Assembly (NCBI GenBank): GCA_037447655.1
Contig: JBBHKE010000775.1
Span: 473,692 to 537,691 of the forward strand
Length of the DNA: 64,000 nt
Origin: Zygnema cylindricum
Taxonomy: Eukaryota > Streptophyta > Zygnematophyceae > Zygnematales > Zygnemataceae
Direction of reading: 5' to 3'
Under the pieces are notes generated by a model, which was not told the origin of the DNA, searched no databases, and saw only the letters and a list, made by a program, of their open reading frames with translations. Positions 43,441 through 55,499 of this stretch are shown piece by piece; positions within the stretch are counted from its first letter, which is position 1, and each line of letters starts with the position of its first letter. Made by a program: the position numbers and the translations under genes.

Positions 43441-44166
43441 TCAAACCAATTATAACATTCTACCGAAAACCAAGCCAAATATAACAAGGGTCATTGAACT
43501 GAACACGATTACGTATATATTCAAACGGAATCTGAGCTTGTAACTGAACTAGAAAAAACTACAGAAAACCAAACCAAATATTACATTCGACAAAAACCAA
43601 GCCAAATATAACAGTGGACACTGGACACTGAACTGAACACGATTACCTATATATTCAAACAAATATAGACAAGAACTCTTAACTCCATACTGAAGTGAAT
43701 ACTAATAGGAAATTGAGCTGAAGACTAAACTAAGCACTGAACTGAATTCCAAACAAGTTACTAAACTAAATCTTTGTTTGAACTCGTAACAGAAAAACAA
43801 TATTTTACTGAAAATAGACCTAAAATAAAAACTTAAAATATCCAACAGACCTAAAATAAAAACTTAAAAGATCCAAAATAAAAACTTACTGGAATATTGA
43901 ACTGAATTATGTACTAAATTCTGAACTCAATAAAATACTAGATCCTCAACTCAACTGGGATATCTGAAATTATTTATTTTAGAGCATTCGGATGAAAACG
44001 CAAATAACTTGTTACTTAAAAAAGTGACTTACGTAGACGTGTACAAAACAATGTGACAGATGAAGTGGTACACAAAATGAGGCGAAACTTACAGTCGGCT
44101 TCAATTTGAGGCGTCTCTCTGCTTGCCGTACAATTTTTGTGACTTCGTAGTGTCCGTGCTCTCCAT
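43441..44166. other. Decayed repeat tail and intergenic DNA
   Basis: Scattered AACTGAACT-like phrases to 43950 derive from the 42-bp repeat. No gene supported before the transposase fragment. Confidence 0.4.
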
Positions 44167-44751
44167 TCCAACCTCATTGTACCTTACCCCGGTTTGAAAC
44201 TATCTACTTCTCAAAAAAAAAAAAAAATCCAACATTCTGTAGCAAGAATGGTGGTAGAAAGAGCCTTCGGGAAATTGAAAGCACAGTGGAGGCATCTTTT
44301 AAAAATCTACCGTCCGAAAAAAAAGTCATTGGTGGTGTGTATTCCTGCTGAGTGTATTCTCCATAATATTTCTATTGCGAGAGGTGAACTAGACATCGAT
44401 TGGGAATTAGAGTTCAAAATAGAGCAAGCTAATGTTTTGAAAGGCGTTTGCGAAAGGGCTTGTCGTTCGTCTCGAGATGGACAAACACGAGAAAGTGGGG
44501 ATGTTGAAAAACGATCGGAAGCTTGTCATTTTTCTAAAATCCAAGGGGCTAGAATAAGGGATGTGTTATGTTGTTACGTCTCCCATGGAGGTAATAATGC
44601 TCTAAACGAAAACTCAACCTATGGTACCACAATGGAAGAAGAACGATAAGAAGAAAGGTTGACGGGGGAAAGCGATGGAAACGAAGATTCTGATGATGAT
44701 GGGAGTGACGAAGATATGAGCGATGGAATGGATATCGATTTTCATGAGTAA
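44167..44751 (+). pseudogene. PIF/Harbinger transposase, C-terminal fragment
   Basis: DDE-type Harbinger transposase (HARBI1-like) lacking its N-terminal half. In frame from 44167 it reads SNLIVPYPGLKLSTSQ, a Lys run from a poly-A stretch, then SVARMVVERAFGKLKAQWRH. That is the family's conserved R..VERAFG.LK block with the third catalytic acid. CILHNISIARGELD and IRDVLCCYVSHGG follow. TAA at 44647-44649 interrupts it, and the same frame continues 34 codons through an acidic tail (ESDGNEDSDDDGSDEDMSDG) to TAA 44749-44751. The Myb/SANT gene at 46254-47696 faces it on the other strand, a pairing typical of the superfamily. Confidence 0.85.
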
Positions 44752-46253
44752 TATAGTCGATGATGTTTGTGTTAGGGCATTTGTGGAATCGGGAGTTAGG
44801 CTATTTATTCTTCTGTTCGATTTCGTTTCTAAGTCTTGTGTATTGGTTCGCATCAAGTTTCATTTGTTTGTTCGGTACGGTCAGATGTTTGTTATACGTG
44901 TGTTTTGGTTCGTAGTGTTGAGTGGTACCGAGTGTGCCGACCAACACACCGTGTCAATCTTGCTGCCAGATTTTGGTTTTCAGTTGTGTGTTTGAGAAGC
45001 ACGTTTTTTGTGCCGTGTATTCTAAAGTCTGTTTTGTGTTCTTTAGAATAATGTACTAGTCAGATTGGGTTTCAGTAAGTAAGATATTAAGAGTGAGAGA
45101 TTATGTGCTAAAAAACTTTGGTGTAGTAAAAATGTGTATTGGCTGATATAATCAGTGAATGTTTTTTGTTCTATGCGATTAATGGTGAATGCTTGTTGTT
45201 CTATGCGATTAATGGTGAATGCTGCCGCTGTGCGATAAAGTTTCATCTGAGTGGATAGTAGTGATCCTTTACAATTTGTTTTAGGGGTTTAGCTATTTTT
45301 TGTTTGTATTTTCTTCAAGCTGTGCGATGAAGTTTAATCTGAGTGGATAGTAGTGATCCTTTACAATTTGCTTTAGGGGTTTAGCTATTTTTTGTTTTTA
45401 TTTTCTTCACTTTCTTTTGTTCATCGAATTCAAAACATGAATATTTTATCGAAGATGTTACATTGGGATTTGATATTGATTGATATATCCGCTTTTTCAA
45501 GGTTTTCCATTTTAAGCAATTAAGTTACCCAACATATTCATTCATGACCATTCCCTTATGCAATCTTTGCATGTCGTCTTTATGTGCTATATGTATGCTC
45601 AAACAATGATTTTTGGCCTTATAAGATACTTAAGGCTTTGACGTATAAATTCAATATTTGTGTGTTTAGAACGCCAATCTCGAAAATGAAATTAACATTC
45701 AAATATTAATTCAACAATTGATATGTCTACGTCTTAAAACAATTGAAGCCATCAATATTTAAGTCCTTCAAGTACAGCGATATCATATAACAAAGCGAAC
45801 GCAAAGTCAGAGTTTTGATAAACACCTTCGAACATTTGACCATGTGCTAAAGTTGGGACTGCCAAACGTTAAAAATAAAAATAAAACATTCATTTAAAAA
45901 AAATCTTAAGGATCAAATACTTAAAAAACAAATACAAGTTTGCACACGATGACATATATGTATACAAAATAAAATATTTACATTAATGGGCAAAACTTTT
46001 AATAGCTTCATGAACGGATATATGGTTCAACTTTCAACAATCCATTATCTTTCCATGTAAAGTTTTTTAATAATGACCATCTAATCCATGTATCACTTTC
46101 TACACCTCAAAAAACTAGAAGATGCTTTTACTAATTACAAAAGCGGCACAAAACATTATAAATTGAGCTTCGACCCTTGAACCTTAACTAATCATGGTAG
46201 GCATTTTTTTGTATAATCACTAAAAAATCTTACACATCCAAATCTATCAAAAA
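44752..46253. other. Interval between the Harbinger genes
   Basis: No gene supported. At 45228-45411 a unit of about 91 bp (GCTGTGCGATAAAGTTTCAT...) is present twice in tandem, with a shorter GTTCTATGCGATTAATGGTG pair just before it at 45165-45220. Confidence 0.6.
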
Positions 46254-47696
46254 TCATCCGTTCATAATTTTTTCGGTGTTTGCCGCAATTGTTGATATCA
46301 CTTCATTGAACATCTTCCCAATAGCTCCAACTATTTCTTCATTCTGTTGAAATTGTTTATCAAGCAATTTATTTTGGTTCTCAAATTGCTCCTTGTTGGA
46401 TTCTTTTTGTTGTTGAAATTGTTGGTTGTTGGATTTCTCAATAGTTTTGTCCATCTTTTCAACAATTTCTCGAGCGATAAATGCAGGGTTGTCATGCTTA
46501 CCATGTCTTCCGGCTCTTTTTCTTTTCCTCCCGGTCATAAACTCATCTCCACGGGGTGGGGACCCAACACTTGCTCCTTTTTTTTCACTTCCTTCCTCTT
46601 CTCCCACTTCCTCTCCTTTTTCAAATGTAGCCTCTTCGGAAGGTCTCTCTCCCACATTGGTTCCATTTTCGTTTACTCCATGACTTTTTGGGTTACTATC
46701 CAAAATAACTGTATCTTCTTCGTCTTCATACTCCGTGTTAACCCTTGGAAATAAATCACCGGTGTCCCATGTAACTTTTGGGTTTATAACATCTCTTTTT
46801 TACATCCAACTATCCATCTTTTCAAACAAAAATTGGGAAAAAGAAGTCGCCAAGCCGTTTTCTGATCTCTCTTTTTTGGTCATTGAGAAATAGAAAGCAA
46901 CTCCTGATTTAGAACCGTAGTCCCTAATTTTTTTATAATCATTATTCAAATTGTTCCACTTTTTTTCACATGAGCTCCAATCCCTTTGAACCCCTCTCTC
47001 TTTTAATGCTTCCGAGATGTATTCCCACTTTTCCACTTTCGACCCAAATTTTGCCTTAGCGCTTTTCTCGGGGCTTTGCAAAAATTCTTCGTGTTTGGCA
47101 TCGTTCAAAATCCCCATTTCATATAGCTCCCAGTTTCCGTTTCTGGTTCTTGGGTTTGAGTTTTCTTTCTCTGGTGATAACCCCTTATCAATTACTTTGC
47201 TCCCTGTTGTTTTTTTTCTTTTTGGTGGACTCATGACGTTTTTTTGGGGTAAGGAAACCGTTTGAGTGGGAGATGATACAAAACTACCGGCAACTATTGG
47301 CTGATTAGGTGAGGCAGCTATGAGGTTGTTGGACAAAGGTGGGAATGACAATCTCAATGTGTTTAGAAACGGATCTAGGTTCTTGAAAACTTGAGTAGGA
47401 ATAGGGGAGATACGTTGAATAACTTCAATGTTTTGAGTTTGGTGAGAAGATAAGGCGAACGTAGGTAGTACAGTAGGCGAGGAGATTGTAGGAGGTGTTT
47501 TTGAGGTAGGGTATGGATATGTGGGGGTAAGAGAATAGTTGGAATTATTTAGGGGAGAAATTGGAGGAAGAGATACAGAAGATGATGGTAAATGCAATAA
47601 AGATGGTGATGTAGGAAGGGGTTTTGTGTTCACGAAATGAACATTTGTTTCATTTGTGTGCATATTCGTTGTGTTTTCCATCGTATTTCCAGACAT
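46254..47696 (-). pseudogene. Myb/SANT-like protein of a Harbinger element
   Basis: Probable DNA-binding partner of the Harbinger transposase. The chosen start is the ATG at 47696 (MSGNTMENTTNMHTNETN), because just upstream on the minus strand lies a pyrimidine run and CAG that looks like a splice acceptor. A Pro/Ser-rich N-terminal third is followed by a basic SPPKRKKTTGS. The trihelix-type Myb/SANT domain (NWELYEMGILNDA to RGVQRDWSSCEKKWNNLNND, about 47080-46930) comes next. TAA at 46800-46802 interrupts the frame. The same frame continues KRDVINPKVTWDTG, a basic GRKRKRAGRHGK and a Gln/Asn-rich coiled coil to 46254. It is one gene with a single nonsense codon, unless that codon lies in an intron. 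Confidence 0.75.
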
Positions 47697-47699
47697 ATT

Positions 47700-48190
47700 T
47701 CCTGTGAGGGAAAGAAGAGTGAGTGACAAGGGAAAAAAAATGTAAAGGTTAATGAGGAAGGAAAAGAAAACAAAAGGAAAACTCTCTTCCTCCCTCTCTC
47801 TCTCTCCCTCTCTTTCCCTTCTTCTCCCTCCCTCTCCCTCTCCCTCTTCTTCTCCCTCTCCTCTCTCTATAGAGTTTTATATGCAACTAAACATGTACTG
47901 TCACATTTTTTCTATTTTTTCCTGTTCTATTATTATATAACCATTTTTTACTTTTTATCACTTTTTCGTTCCATGTAGGAACGGAAAGCATTTCATCAAA
48001 CACTTGTGCCTTATTTTTGACTATTTTTCTCACCTCAAAAAGCACACAGACACACTAACAAAGGTGGTGTGTACAGAAAATAAATTAAAATAGTAGTAAC
48101 ATACCTTTCTCGAGAAAATTCTATGCTTTTCTTTCTCAAAACTTTAAATTATTCGCCTATGTTTTACCGATTCAAAATGGTAAATTTTGT
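47700..48190. other. Upstream flank of the Myb/SANT gene
   Basis: Contains a CTCCCT-type pyrimidine tract at 47785-47870. The acceptor-like sequence next to 47700 implies a 5' untranslated exon further right. No other gene seen. Confidence 0.45.
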
Positions 48191-48801
48191 TTTCAAGCGG
48201 TGACAGAAGAGTCCACCGAAACTAGACAGATTGCGAATATTTTCTCTCCAACCTTACCTGCGATAAAAACGATAGCCGTAGAAATGTTAGTTTTACACTT
48301 TTATTTACCCCGTGACGGATTATATATTGTTATTCCTCCGGTGAAATGGTCATCTATTTCGTTTTTACCATCTTTCATAATCGCTGTAGTAAGTATTTTT
48401 TATCATTATTTTCATGTGCTGCCAAAAGTGATTTTTTGCAGATCTTACATATTTGTCATAGTAAGTAATCTTTTGTTTTTCTGGTTTTATGTGTTGTTGA
48501 GGTCAGATAAGAGGTCAAAATCAAGAGTTCCATATCAAAAGTTTCAAATTTAAAATTACCAAAATAGCAAATTGTAACAGTTTCCATGTGAGTCCAATTA
48601 ATTAGAATGAATTCATTCAATTCGTGGGCCGATGGCACCCGTAAAAAACAGTCAAGCTTATAGGTCACCACGAGTATATCGATACAAGTACACCGATCAA
48701 TTCTAACTGAATTAGACTTAATAATACTAATATAAAGCACACGCTAATGTTTTTTCTATTCTGATAGCAATTCACGGTGTGCAATTGTAATACAGATGTA
48801 T
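48191..48801. other. Intergenic stretch ending in a MITE end
   Basis: A 117-codon plus-strand ORF at 48200-48553 is hydrophobic and lacks family features, so it is not called. A right-hand MITE end, GATAGCAATTCACGGTGT, is at 48763-48780. Confidence 0.4.
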
Positions 48802-49028
48802 TACACTGTGAATTGCTATTAGTGTTAATAACACTATTTCAATGCCGGTTACTTTTGCCGTCTTACCACAAAAAATTGTTACTGATTCTAATTGATTTTT
48901 TGTTTGTAATGCCAATTCTTTAAACGGCTCAAAATCGGCAGCGTTTTTCAGAACTGAAAAAGACTTAAAAACAATAATATAAACCACACGCTAAAAAATT
49001 ATTTGTTTTGATAGCAATTCACGGTGTA
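48802..49028. mobile_element. Small inverted-repeat element (MITE), copy 5
   Basis: 227 bp between TACACTGTGAATTGCTAT and its complement with one mismatch (ATAGCAATTCACGGTGTA). TA at both ends. Non-coding. Confidence 0.75.
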
Positions 49029-49049
49029 CCATAATTAATAAAGATGTAT

Positions 49050-49152
49050 TACGCCGTGAATCGCTTATTAGCGTTAATAACTCTGATTGCATGTTGGTTT
49101 TCTTTGACCTCTGGACATAAAATAACGTTAAAGATTAGCGATTTACGGGGTA
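49050..49152. mobile_element. Small inverted-repeat element (MITE), copy 6
   Basis: 103 bp from TACGCCGTGAATCGCTTATT to a decayed complement (GATTAGCGATTTACGGGGTA). It sits 21 bp from copy 5, and a GATGTATTA phrase precedes both copies. Confidence 0.6.
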
Positions 49153-49871
49153 ATGATATAAGTTTTTAGGACATGAAAATTCATGGATAAAATGACGTAT
49201 TTTATGATACTTAAAAACCAATCAATTGAAATAGGCGTCGCTTACGTTAAAAGTGAGTCATTGTAACTGTTTACAGCTTTTAAACACAGAGGGTGCGGGA
49301 AGAGGCAGAGCGAGAGGGCGAGGGAGAGGGGAGGGAAGGGAGGGAGAAGGGAGAGGGGAGAGGCAGAGTGAGAGGACGAGGGAGAGGGAGAGGGAGCAGA
49401 AATATTTTCTCTTTCAGGTGTTGTTTGTATTGATTTGACCAGATTTGCTTCGCTTAACAAGTTTGGAGCATAGCAGTTCTGTCATTTTTGGTATCAATTT
49501 GGTATTAATTTTTTACAGGGAGGAATCACCAGACATCTTCTCAAATGTGTGTGTGCTACCCTTTTTTCTCGCAGGTTGGTGGTAGGTTTATTATATCTTT
49601 ATCTACCTCTTAGTATTATAGGCTTTTTAACTGTTATTTGTTCTTTCTTTGTATCACCATTTTGCCTTGATTATATCCAATATACGGTTTTATAATTACA
49701 GTCTCGGGCTTGTGATGTTGCATCCTTTTTTCGATAAATTAAATAATAAGTAGAAGATAGGCATCTTTGAACAAGGATTCTTTTCACAAAATCAACTAAA
49801 CTGTTGTACCTGATATAAAAGTGAAAGAGGAGGAGGGGGAAGTAGGGCTGAAGAAGTTGTCGTGTTAGATA
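49153..49871. other. Intergenic stretch with purine tract
   Basis: GAGGGAGAGGGGAG-type purines at 49290-49400. No gene supported. Confidence 0.5.
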
Positions 49872-49876
49872 GGTAT

Positions 49877-51245
49877 TGTTATTTTTGAAAAGTTAGTTTC
49901 GTGCGAACACGGCGTTTCGTGCGTACGCGATGTTTCGTGCGTACACATTTACGCGATATACTGTGGAGGTTCGAAAGGATTTGCGGATTGGGGGAATTAA
50001 ATGTACGAGTAAATTTAATGGAGTAATTGAGTGGCACGAAATGTGAGAGGAAATGGACGGCGGATCGCGAAGCGATCCGACGTGAGATAATCGACGAAGA
50101 TAAAATGGTACGTCGCACGTACGAAACATAATGCGACAGGTGTACTTTAAATTTGGCGCGCGAGATTTATGGAAAGTACGCCATGGTACATAAAATCTAT
50201 ATTGGACAGGTGTACTATTAGGTGTACTTTATTTACGACATACATTTATCGAAAATGACGTGTACCTTAAATGCGACAAGGCACATTTATGACGAAGTAC
50301 GTGATTTCGGTACGGACAGGATTTGGATCGTACGAATTGATTTAGGCAAGTTGGTCATGGTACACGTGGAGGGCGAACGGCGTCTGCCAATATTTTTAAG
50401 AGACCACATTGTTTTTTATGACACATTATCTAGTGGACCGTACATATGCGATGTCGGTTCACTATGTGGATCTATCTACAAGTGACTAAGCGAGTTGTCG
50501 CTTATGACGCGTATTTTGCGGACGCGTCGGTGAAAATATTTGAAATATCATTGTTTTGTCGTATGTGTAATAATAATTTAGTATTGATTATGACAGTTTT
50601 TATTTAGATGATCATTTAGGGTTTCGGCAGTTTAATTTGTGTGTTGTCGTACTTGCCGACAAGTGTACGCTTATGATTGGTTGACTTTCAGGTGTACACT
50701 TATAGTTAGGATTATTTGTCGTAATAGGTTCTCATGATGTAATACTACTTAGTGGAAGGTACGTTGGCTATTTTGACATGTAGCAATTCATTGACAGCTC
50801 ACAAGTGTATATATAGGAATGAGCTTTGTTAGGAATTAATCATCAATGCTGGTTAGTAAAGTGGGGACCAAAGATGTAGTATTTTAGGGTTGTCGATTAG
50901 GTCATGCACTTTGAATGATATAATGATTATTTGATTATACTTTTTTTTATGTGTGATGCATTTGTTTGTTATTATTTATTTATGTTATTTTACATATGTT
51001 TGATATGCATTGTTTATGCATTTGTCCTAGGGTTTGTTTATGTCGATTATTCCATCACACCTTAGATGTTGACATAGGGTTTATTTATGTTGATTATTCC
51101 ATGAAACCCTAAATGTTGTTTGTTGCATCTGTGTACGCATATGGAGGATGCATTTCATATGATTGTTCGTCGACCTATTTTTGCTTAGCTTCTTGCATGA
51201 TAGTTTGGGTCGCTTCTGCGGTCTATTTTAGACCAAAGAACAACA
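49877..51245 (+). mobile_element. Solo LTR, family S, copy 1
   Basis: 1,369 bp beginning TGTTATTTTTG and ending GAACAACA, flanked by a perfect 5-bp duplication GGTAT (49872-49876 and 51246-51250). It aligns over its length with 61066-62438. A TATATATA box at 50808-50815 in a conserved CACAAGTG context is the likely LTR promoter. ORFs inside, for example 50222-50485, are not conserved in frame in the second copy, so none is called. No internal retrotransposon sequence adjoins it. Confidence 0.93.
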
Positions 51246-51250
51246 GGTAT

Positions 51251-52330
51251 ATGCTATTCCAAAGAAATAGCAACATCTTATTGTAAGTACAGGTTATAAA
51301 CATGTGACATTATAGGCATACCGACAAGAACCTACAACTAACTATGGCCGCCCTCCACTATTAGCGTAACAAAGACTAATTCAGTTGCGAGTTTTTCTGC
51401 TTGAAAATCATAAAATAGTAGTATTAACGAAACACTTTAAGGGGTCGGAGTATAATCCACTACAATACACCAATAAGTAGGTACCATTCTAACTCCACCA
51501 TTTTTTTTCCGCTTTTGAATTAGTAAATTTTTTACAGTAAGTATAATGAGAAGTGTACCTCTGTGGACTTCAGAGAAGGCTTTTTAATCGTATAGGGGAG
51601 ATCACAGTTAACAATTGAAGAAGAGGTGACGGGAAAGAAAAGTGAGTTACATACAATTATATTTATGGGACAACATACAAAACAAGAGCACATTCAATTT
51701 AATAAAATTCAGGTTAGACACAAAAATCTCTTCCTCTCCCCTTCTCCCTCCCCCTCTCCCTCTCCCTCTCCCATCTCTCTCCCCCTCCCCCACTCCCTCT
51801 CCCATCTATAGGAGAAGGATTATTGGACGCCATAGTAAAAGACAAAAGAGACAAAGCATTTGGGAATTGTGTGATCGAGTGATGATTTCATTATGAAACG
51901 AGATCCTTTATACAAAGTGACAAATTGCTAATTACTGTTGATAGTATTATACTACGCTACACAAAGTAGATTTGGGTGGATACACAAAGACCAAATAAAT
52001 TAGACAAAGTTGACCAACGAAAAGAAAAAGGAAGTATAAGACCAAAAGTACAATTACGAGACCGCACTTGAATAAGTGGAGTACGGTCATGTGGACTTAG
52101 GACGAAAAAGACTAAAGTGGACGACGCACTAATAAGTGGAGTATAGTCAAGTTGACTTAGGACAAAAACGTTAAAGTGGACGTACGTATTCAGGAGAGAA
52201 AAACAGTACGGGAGATTACCTTTAAAACCCCCGCTCAAGTTAAAACTACAAAGGAGAATTTAGATGAAAAATAAAAGGTAATTTGAAGAATTATGAGGAA
52301 AATGGAGGACGAAGGCCGGAGGAGAAACAA
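51251..52330. other. Flank between solo LTR and Copia-D
   Basis: A CTCCCT-type tract at 51735-51810. The part next to Copia-D (about 51950-52330) probably includes its 3' untranslated region and LTR; a G-run TTGAGCGGGGG on the minus strand near 52225-52235 is polypurine-like. LTR limits not resolved. Confidence 0.45.
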
Positions 52331-54479
52331 TGCTACTCAAAATGGGGACGATAAAGAGCTTTGGTGAGAAAGTCAGCTACTTCATCCGTGGATTTCACAT
52401 AGAGAAATTGAAGGGTGCCATCCTCCACACGCTCCCGAGAATAGTGGTATTGAATGTCGAGGTGCTTGGTGCGCTTGTGGTGAACTGGATTCTTGATCAA
52501 AGCGAGGGCGCCTTGGGAGTCGGAGTAGATGGGAGTGGGACCGGAGGGAGGAAAACCAAGATTGGCAAGAAGGGTTCGAAGCTAAACAGCTTCCTTGGCG
52601 GCATGGCAGGAGCAAGCTGTAGTAGGTTGTTTCCTGCAAGACAAAGAGATAAGCCCATTTCCTAAGAAAAAACACGAGCCAGTAGTAGAACGTCGAGATA
52701 GCTCATCAAGGGCCCAATCGGAATCAACAAAGCCCAAGAGGGTAGTAGAACCAGATGAGGAGTAAGAGAGGCACAAGGATTTAGTGCCCTGTAGATACCT
52801 AAAGACCCGTTTAGCAACTGCAAGATTATCAGGAGAAGGTTGCTAAAGAAATTGACTAAGTTACGTAATCGCGGTAGCAATATCTGGCGGAGTCCCTTGC
52901 TTAGCATACATAAGAGCACCCACCGTAGAGCGGTAAGTATCATGGAGGGGAGGTGAGAGGAGGGTGCTAGTGGAGGGGACAAGAGGAGAATTGGCATCTA
53001 ATGGGGTGGAGATAGGAGAGCAATCGGTCATACCAAAACTGTCAAGGAGATCAGAGATAAAGTATTCCTGGGAGAGACAAATAGTTTTAGCGGAACGATT
53101 ACGGAGGACTTCGATTCCAAGGTAGTAGGTGAGTTCACCTAGGTCACTCATGTTAAAATGACGCTGAAAAAAGAGTTTAACGGTGGAAATTTCAGAAAGA
53201 GATGGACCAACAAGGAGGAGGTCATCAACAAAAATAGCAAAGATGATTCAGGAAGCACACGAGCCACGGGAATAGATTCTAAAGTCAGCGTCAATACGAG
53301 TGAAGCCTTCTTTTTTCATAGTGGCATCGACAGTATGGTTCCAAACACGAGGGGATTGTTTCAAACCGTAGATTATTTTGATAAGATGACAAACCAAGTG
53401 TTAAGAACCAAGGGAAACATACCCTTCAGGTTGTTGCATATAAAATTTTTCTGAGAGGACACCGTTTAAAAATGCATTTTTCACATCCATTTGATAAACA
53501 TGGAAATCATGTTCAGCAGCCAATGCAAAGAGAGCTCGAATCGACGTGAGACAAGCAACTGGAGCATAAGTTTCGGTAAAATCTATACCTTCAATTTGGG
53601 AGAATCCTTTGGCTACCAAGCGGGTTTTGTATTTGTTGACCAATCCGTCAGCTTTTTGTTTAACAAGGAAAACCCACTTGGAACCGATGGCTTTGCAACC
53701 TGAAGGAAGATGAACAAGTTTCCAATTGTTGTTGGATAGGAGGGCAGAATAATCGGCGTCAACTACACTTTCCAAAGGTGAGAATCAGGGCCTTTGAGAG
53801 CGACTTTGGGAGAGAGGGGAGTGGAGATGAGAGAGGAAAAAGAGCCAGCTGAATAAGCGCAAGTAAGGGATGCATGACCCATGGTTTCAATAAGGCGGGA
53901 CACAGGGCCACGAGATCAGGTCGGGTATCGACGAGAAGTATCAGAGGGGAGAGTTGTGGGGGATAGAGGAGCATGGGGATCTGAAAGGAGGGAAGGGGGA
54001 GAGAGTATAGTGGCTGGAAAAGAGGAAAGGAGAGGATCATCGTCAACGGTAAGAGGAGAGGATTAAGGTAGGGGGAGAGAAGGATCAGTTGAGATGATAG
54101 GGGCATTGATAAGAGGGGTGGGATTATGAGACGCGAGTGGAGGTGGGGAAAGTGAGGGAATTGAGAGAGAAATAAAGTCGGATAGGGATTGGATGGGGTC
54201 ACGAAAATCACAAAGAGAGGGATAAAAGGAAAGGTCAACGCGAGAGGACGGAAGGGGAGGACGGGAGAGAGTTTGGAGAAGGGGGGATTCGTTGAAGGCA
54301 ACGTCGCGTGTGGTGATCACACGACAACGGGAAGGGCACCAAATGCAATAAGCTTTTGAGTTAGGGGCATACCCTACAAACATTCCACGAAGTGCAGGAG
54401 CGCCCCATTTCCAGGTAGAGTGAGTGAGGTCTTTGTAACATGCTTTGCAACCGAAGGTGCGAAGGTGGCAAACATCAAG
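52331..54479 (-). pseudogene. Copia-D linker, RT and RNase H
   Basis: The Pro/Ser/Leu-rich linker covers about 54300-53780. RT starts with WKLVHLPSGCKAIGSKWVF and TRLVAKGFSQIEGIDFTETY (53775-53401). YGLKQSPRVWN and the catalytic FVDDLLLVG follow in other frames (near 53360 and 53225). MSDLGELTYYLGIEVL opens the connection at 53151. RNase H shows LLGFVDSDWALDELSRRSTT (near 52735) and SCRKQPTTACSCHAAKEAV (ending 52582). The NPVHHKRTKHLDIQYH and STDEVADFLTKAL blocks run to a stop near 52334. Several frame changes and stops show that it is dead. Confidence 0.88.
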
Positions 54480-55499
54480 TTTTATAGAATACCACGCTTC
54501 CATCTGGGTAATATGAGGCGCAGCACTTGTCGGGCACAAGTTACAAAGATCATTAGCGCATATGGTTGCCTTTGCCTAAAAGGAAAAAGGCAAATTTGCA
54601 AAATACAACATAGATCGAGCCATTTCCGCTAAAGTACGATTGTACCTTTTGACAACGCCGTTCTGCTGAGGAGTGTATGGTGCACTCAACTGGTGTGAGA
54701 TGCCATGGTGAGCGAGGAAGGGGGAGAATTGGTGAGACATAAACTCGCCACCGTTGTCAGTGCGTAAAGCCTCGATGCGCTTGTTGTGAAAATTTTCTGC
54801 AAGCGCTTTAAATTCTTGGAAACGTGCAAAAACGTCAGATTTATGACATAAATTGTACACATGGGAAAAGCGGGTGGCATGATCGATGAAAGAAACAAAG
54901 TACAAGGAGCCACCAAAACTGCGTGTGCGCATGGGACCGCATACGTCGACGTGAATGAAAGCAAGTGTTTCCGTGATAATGGTAGTACTGATAGGGAAAG
55001 ATTGACGTGGCTTTTTGCCTTGAATGCACCCATGACAAAAATCCAATTTTTTGTAAGAAAAAGAGTTGATTCCGGTTACAAGATTTGGCAAAAAACTTAA
55101 ACTAGCGCTATTTAAATGCCCATAGCGTAAATGCCAAAGCGAAAAATCGTCTACACATGAATTTAAAGAAAAAGGGACGCTAACACTTGATGCAGAAAGA
55201 TTTTTAGGATAGTAGGATTGTAAAAAATACGTAGAATCTTTTGCAATTCCAAAACCTACACTCATTTTGTCCTTTTTCCTTAGAAATTGAACGTTATCTT
55301 CATCAAACTCGGCCTAAACGCCATCATTCATAGCGACCGAACAGAAAATAAATTACGAGCTAAGCCAAGGACTAAAAGGACATTCTCAATGTGAATCAAA
55401 GAATTTAAAACGCAGACGTGGCCAGAGTGAGTGGCCAATAGTATTCGGTCATCCCCTAAACGAATCTGGATAGGGGAGAGTACAGGAGTTAAATGAGTA
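54480..55499 (-). pseudogene. Copia-D protease tail and integrase
   Basis: From 55499 leftward the translation reads SPIQIRLGDDRILLATHSGH, the region after the copia protease, with a stop near 55315. The frame 55265-54576 carries the HHCC zinc domain (LWHLRYGHLN, FCHGCIQGK), VDVCGPM with the first Asp and RTDNGGEFMSHQF with the second. In PQQNGVVKRYNRT, Lys replaces the third catalytic Glu. A frame change near 54576 leads to the downstream part (MEAWYSIKLDVCHLRTFGC at about 54500), the C-terminal integrase region. Confidence 0.88.

Larger units (their letters stand above)
52331..55499 (-). mobile_element. Copia-D: minus-strand Ty1/copia element, interrupted
   Basis: A decayed copia element of a different lineage from Copia-A, -B and -C, reading leftward: protease/GAG-pre-integrase (from 55499), integrase, linker, RT, RNase H. 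Its 5' part is cut at 55500 by the Copia-C LTR and should reappear beyond the window. Confidence 0.9.

Noticed and set aside
48200-48553. 117-codon hydrophobic ORF
   Set aside because: It is AT-rich, has no motif and no homologue in the window, and could arise by chance.
50222-50485. 87-codon ORF
   Set aside because: It lies inside a solo LTR, and the homologous stretch at 61400-61680 has a frame-changing indel.
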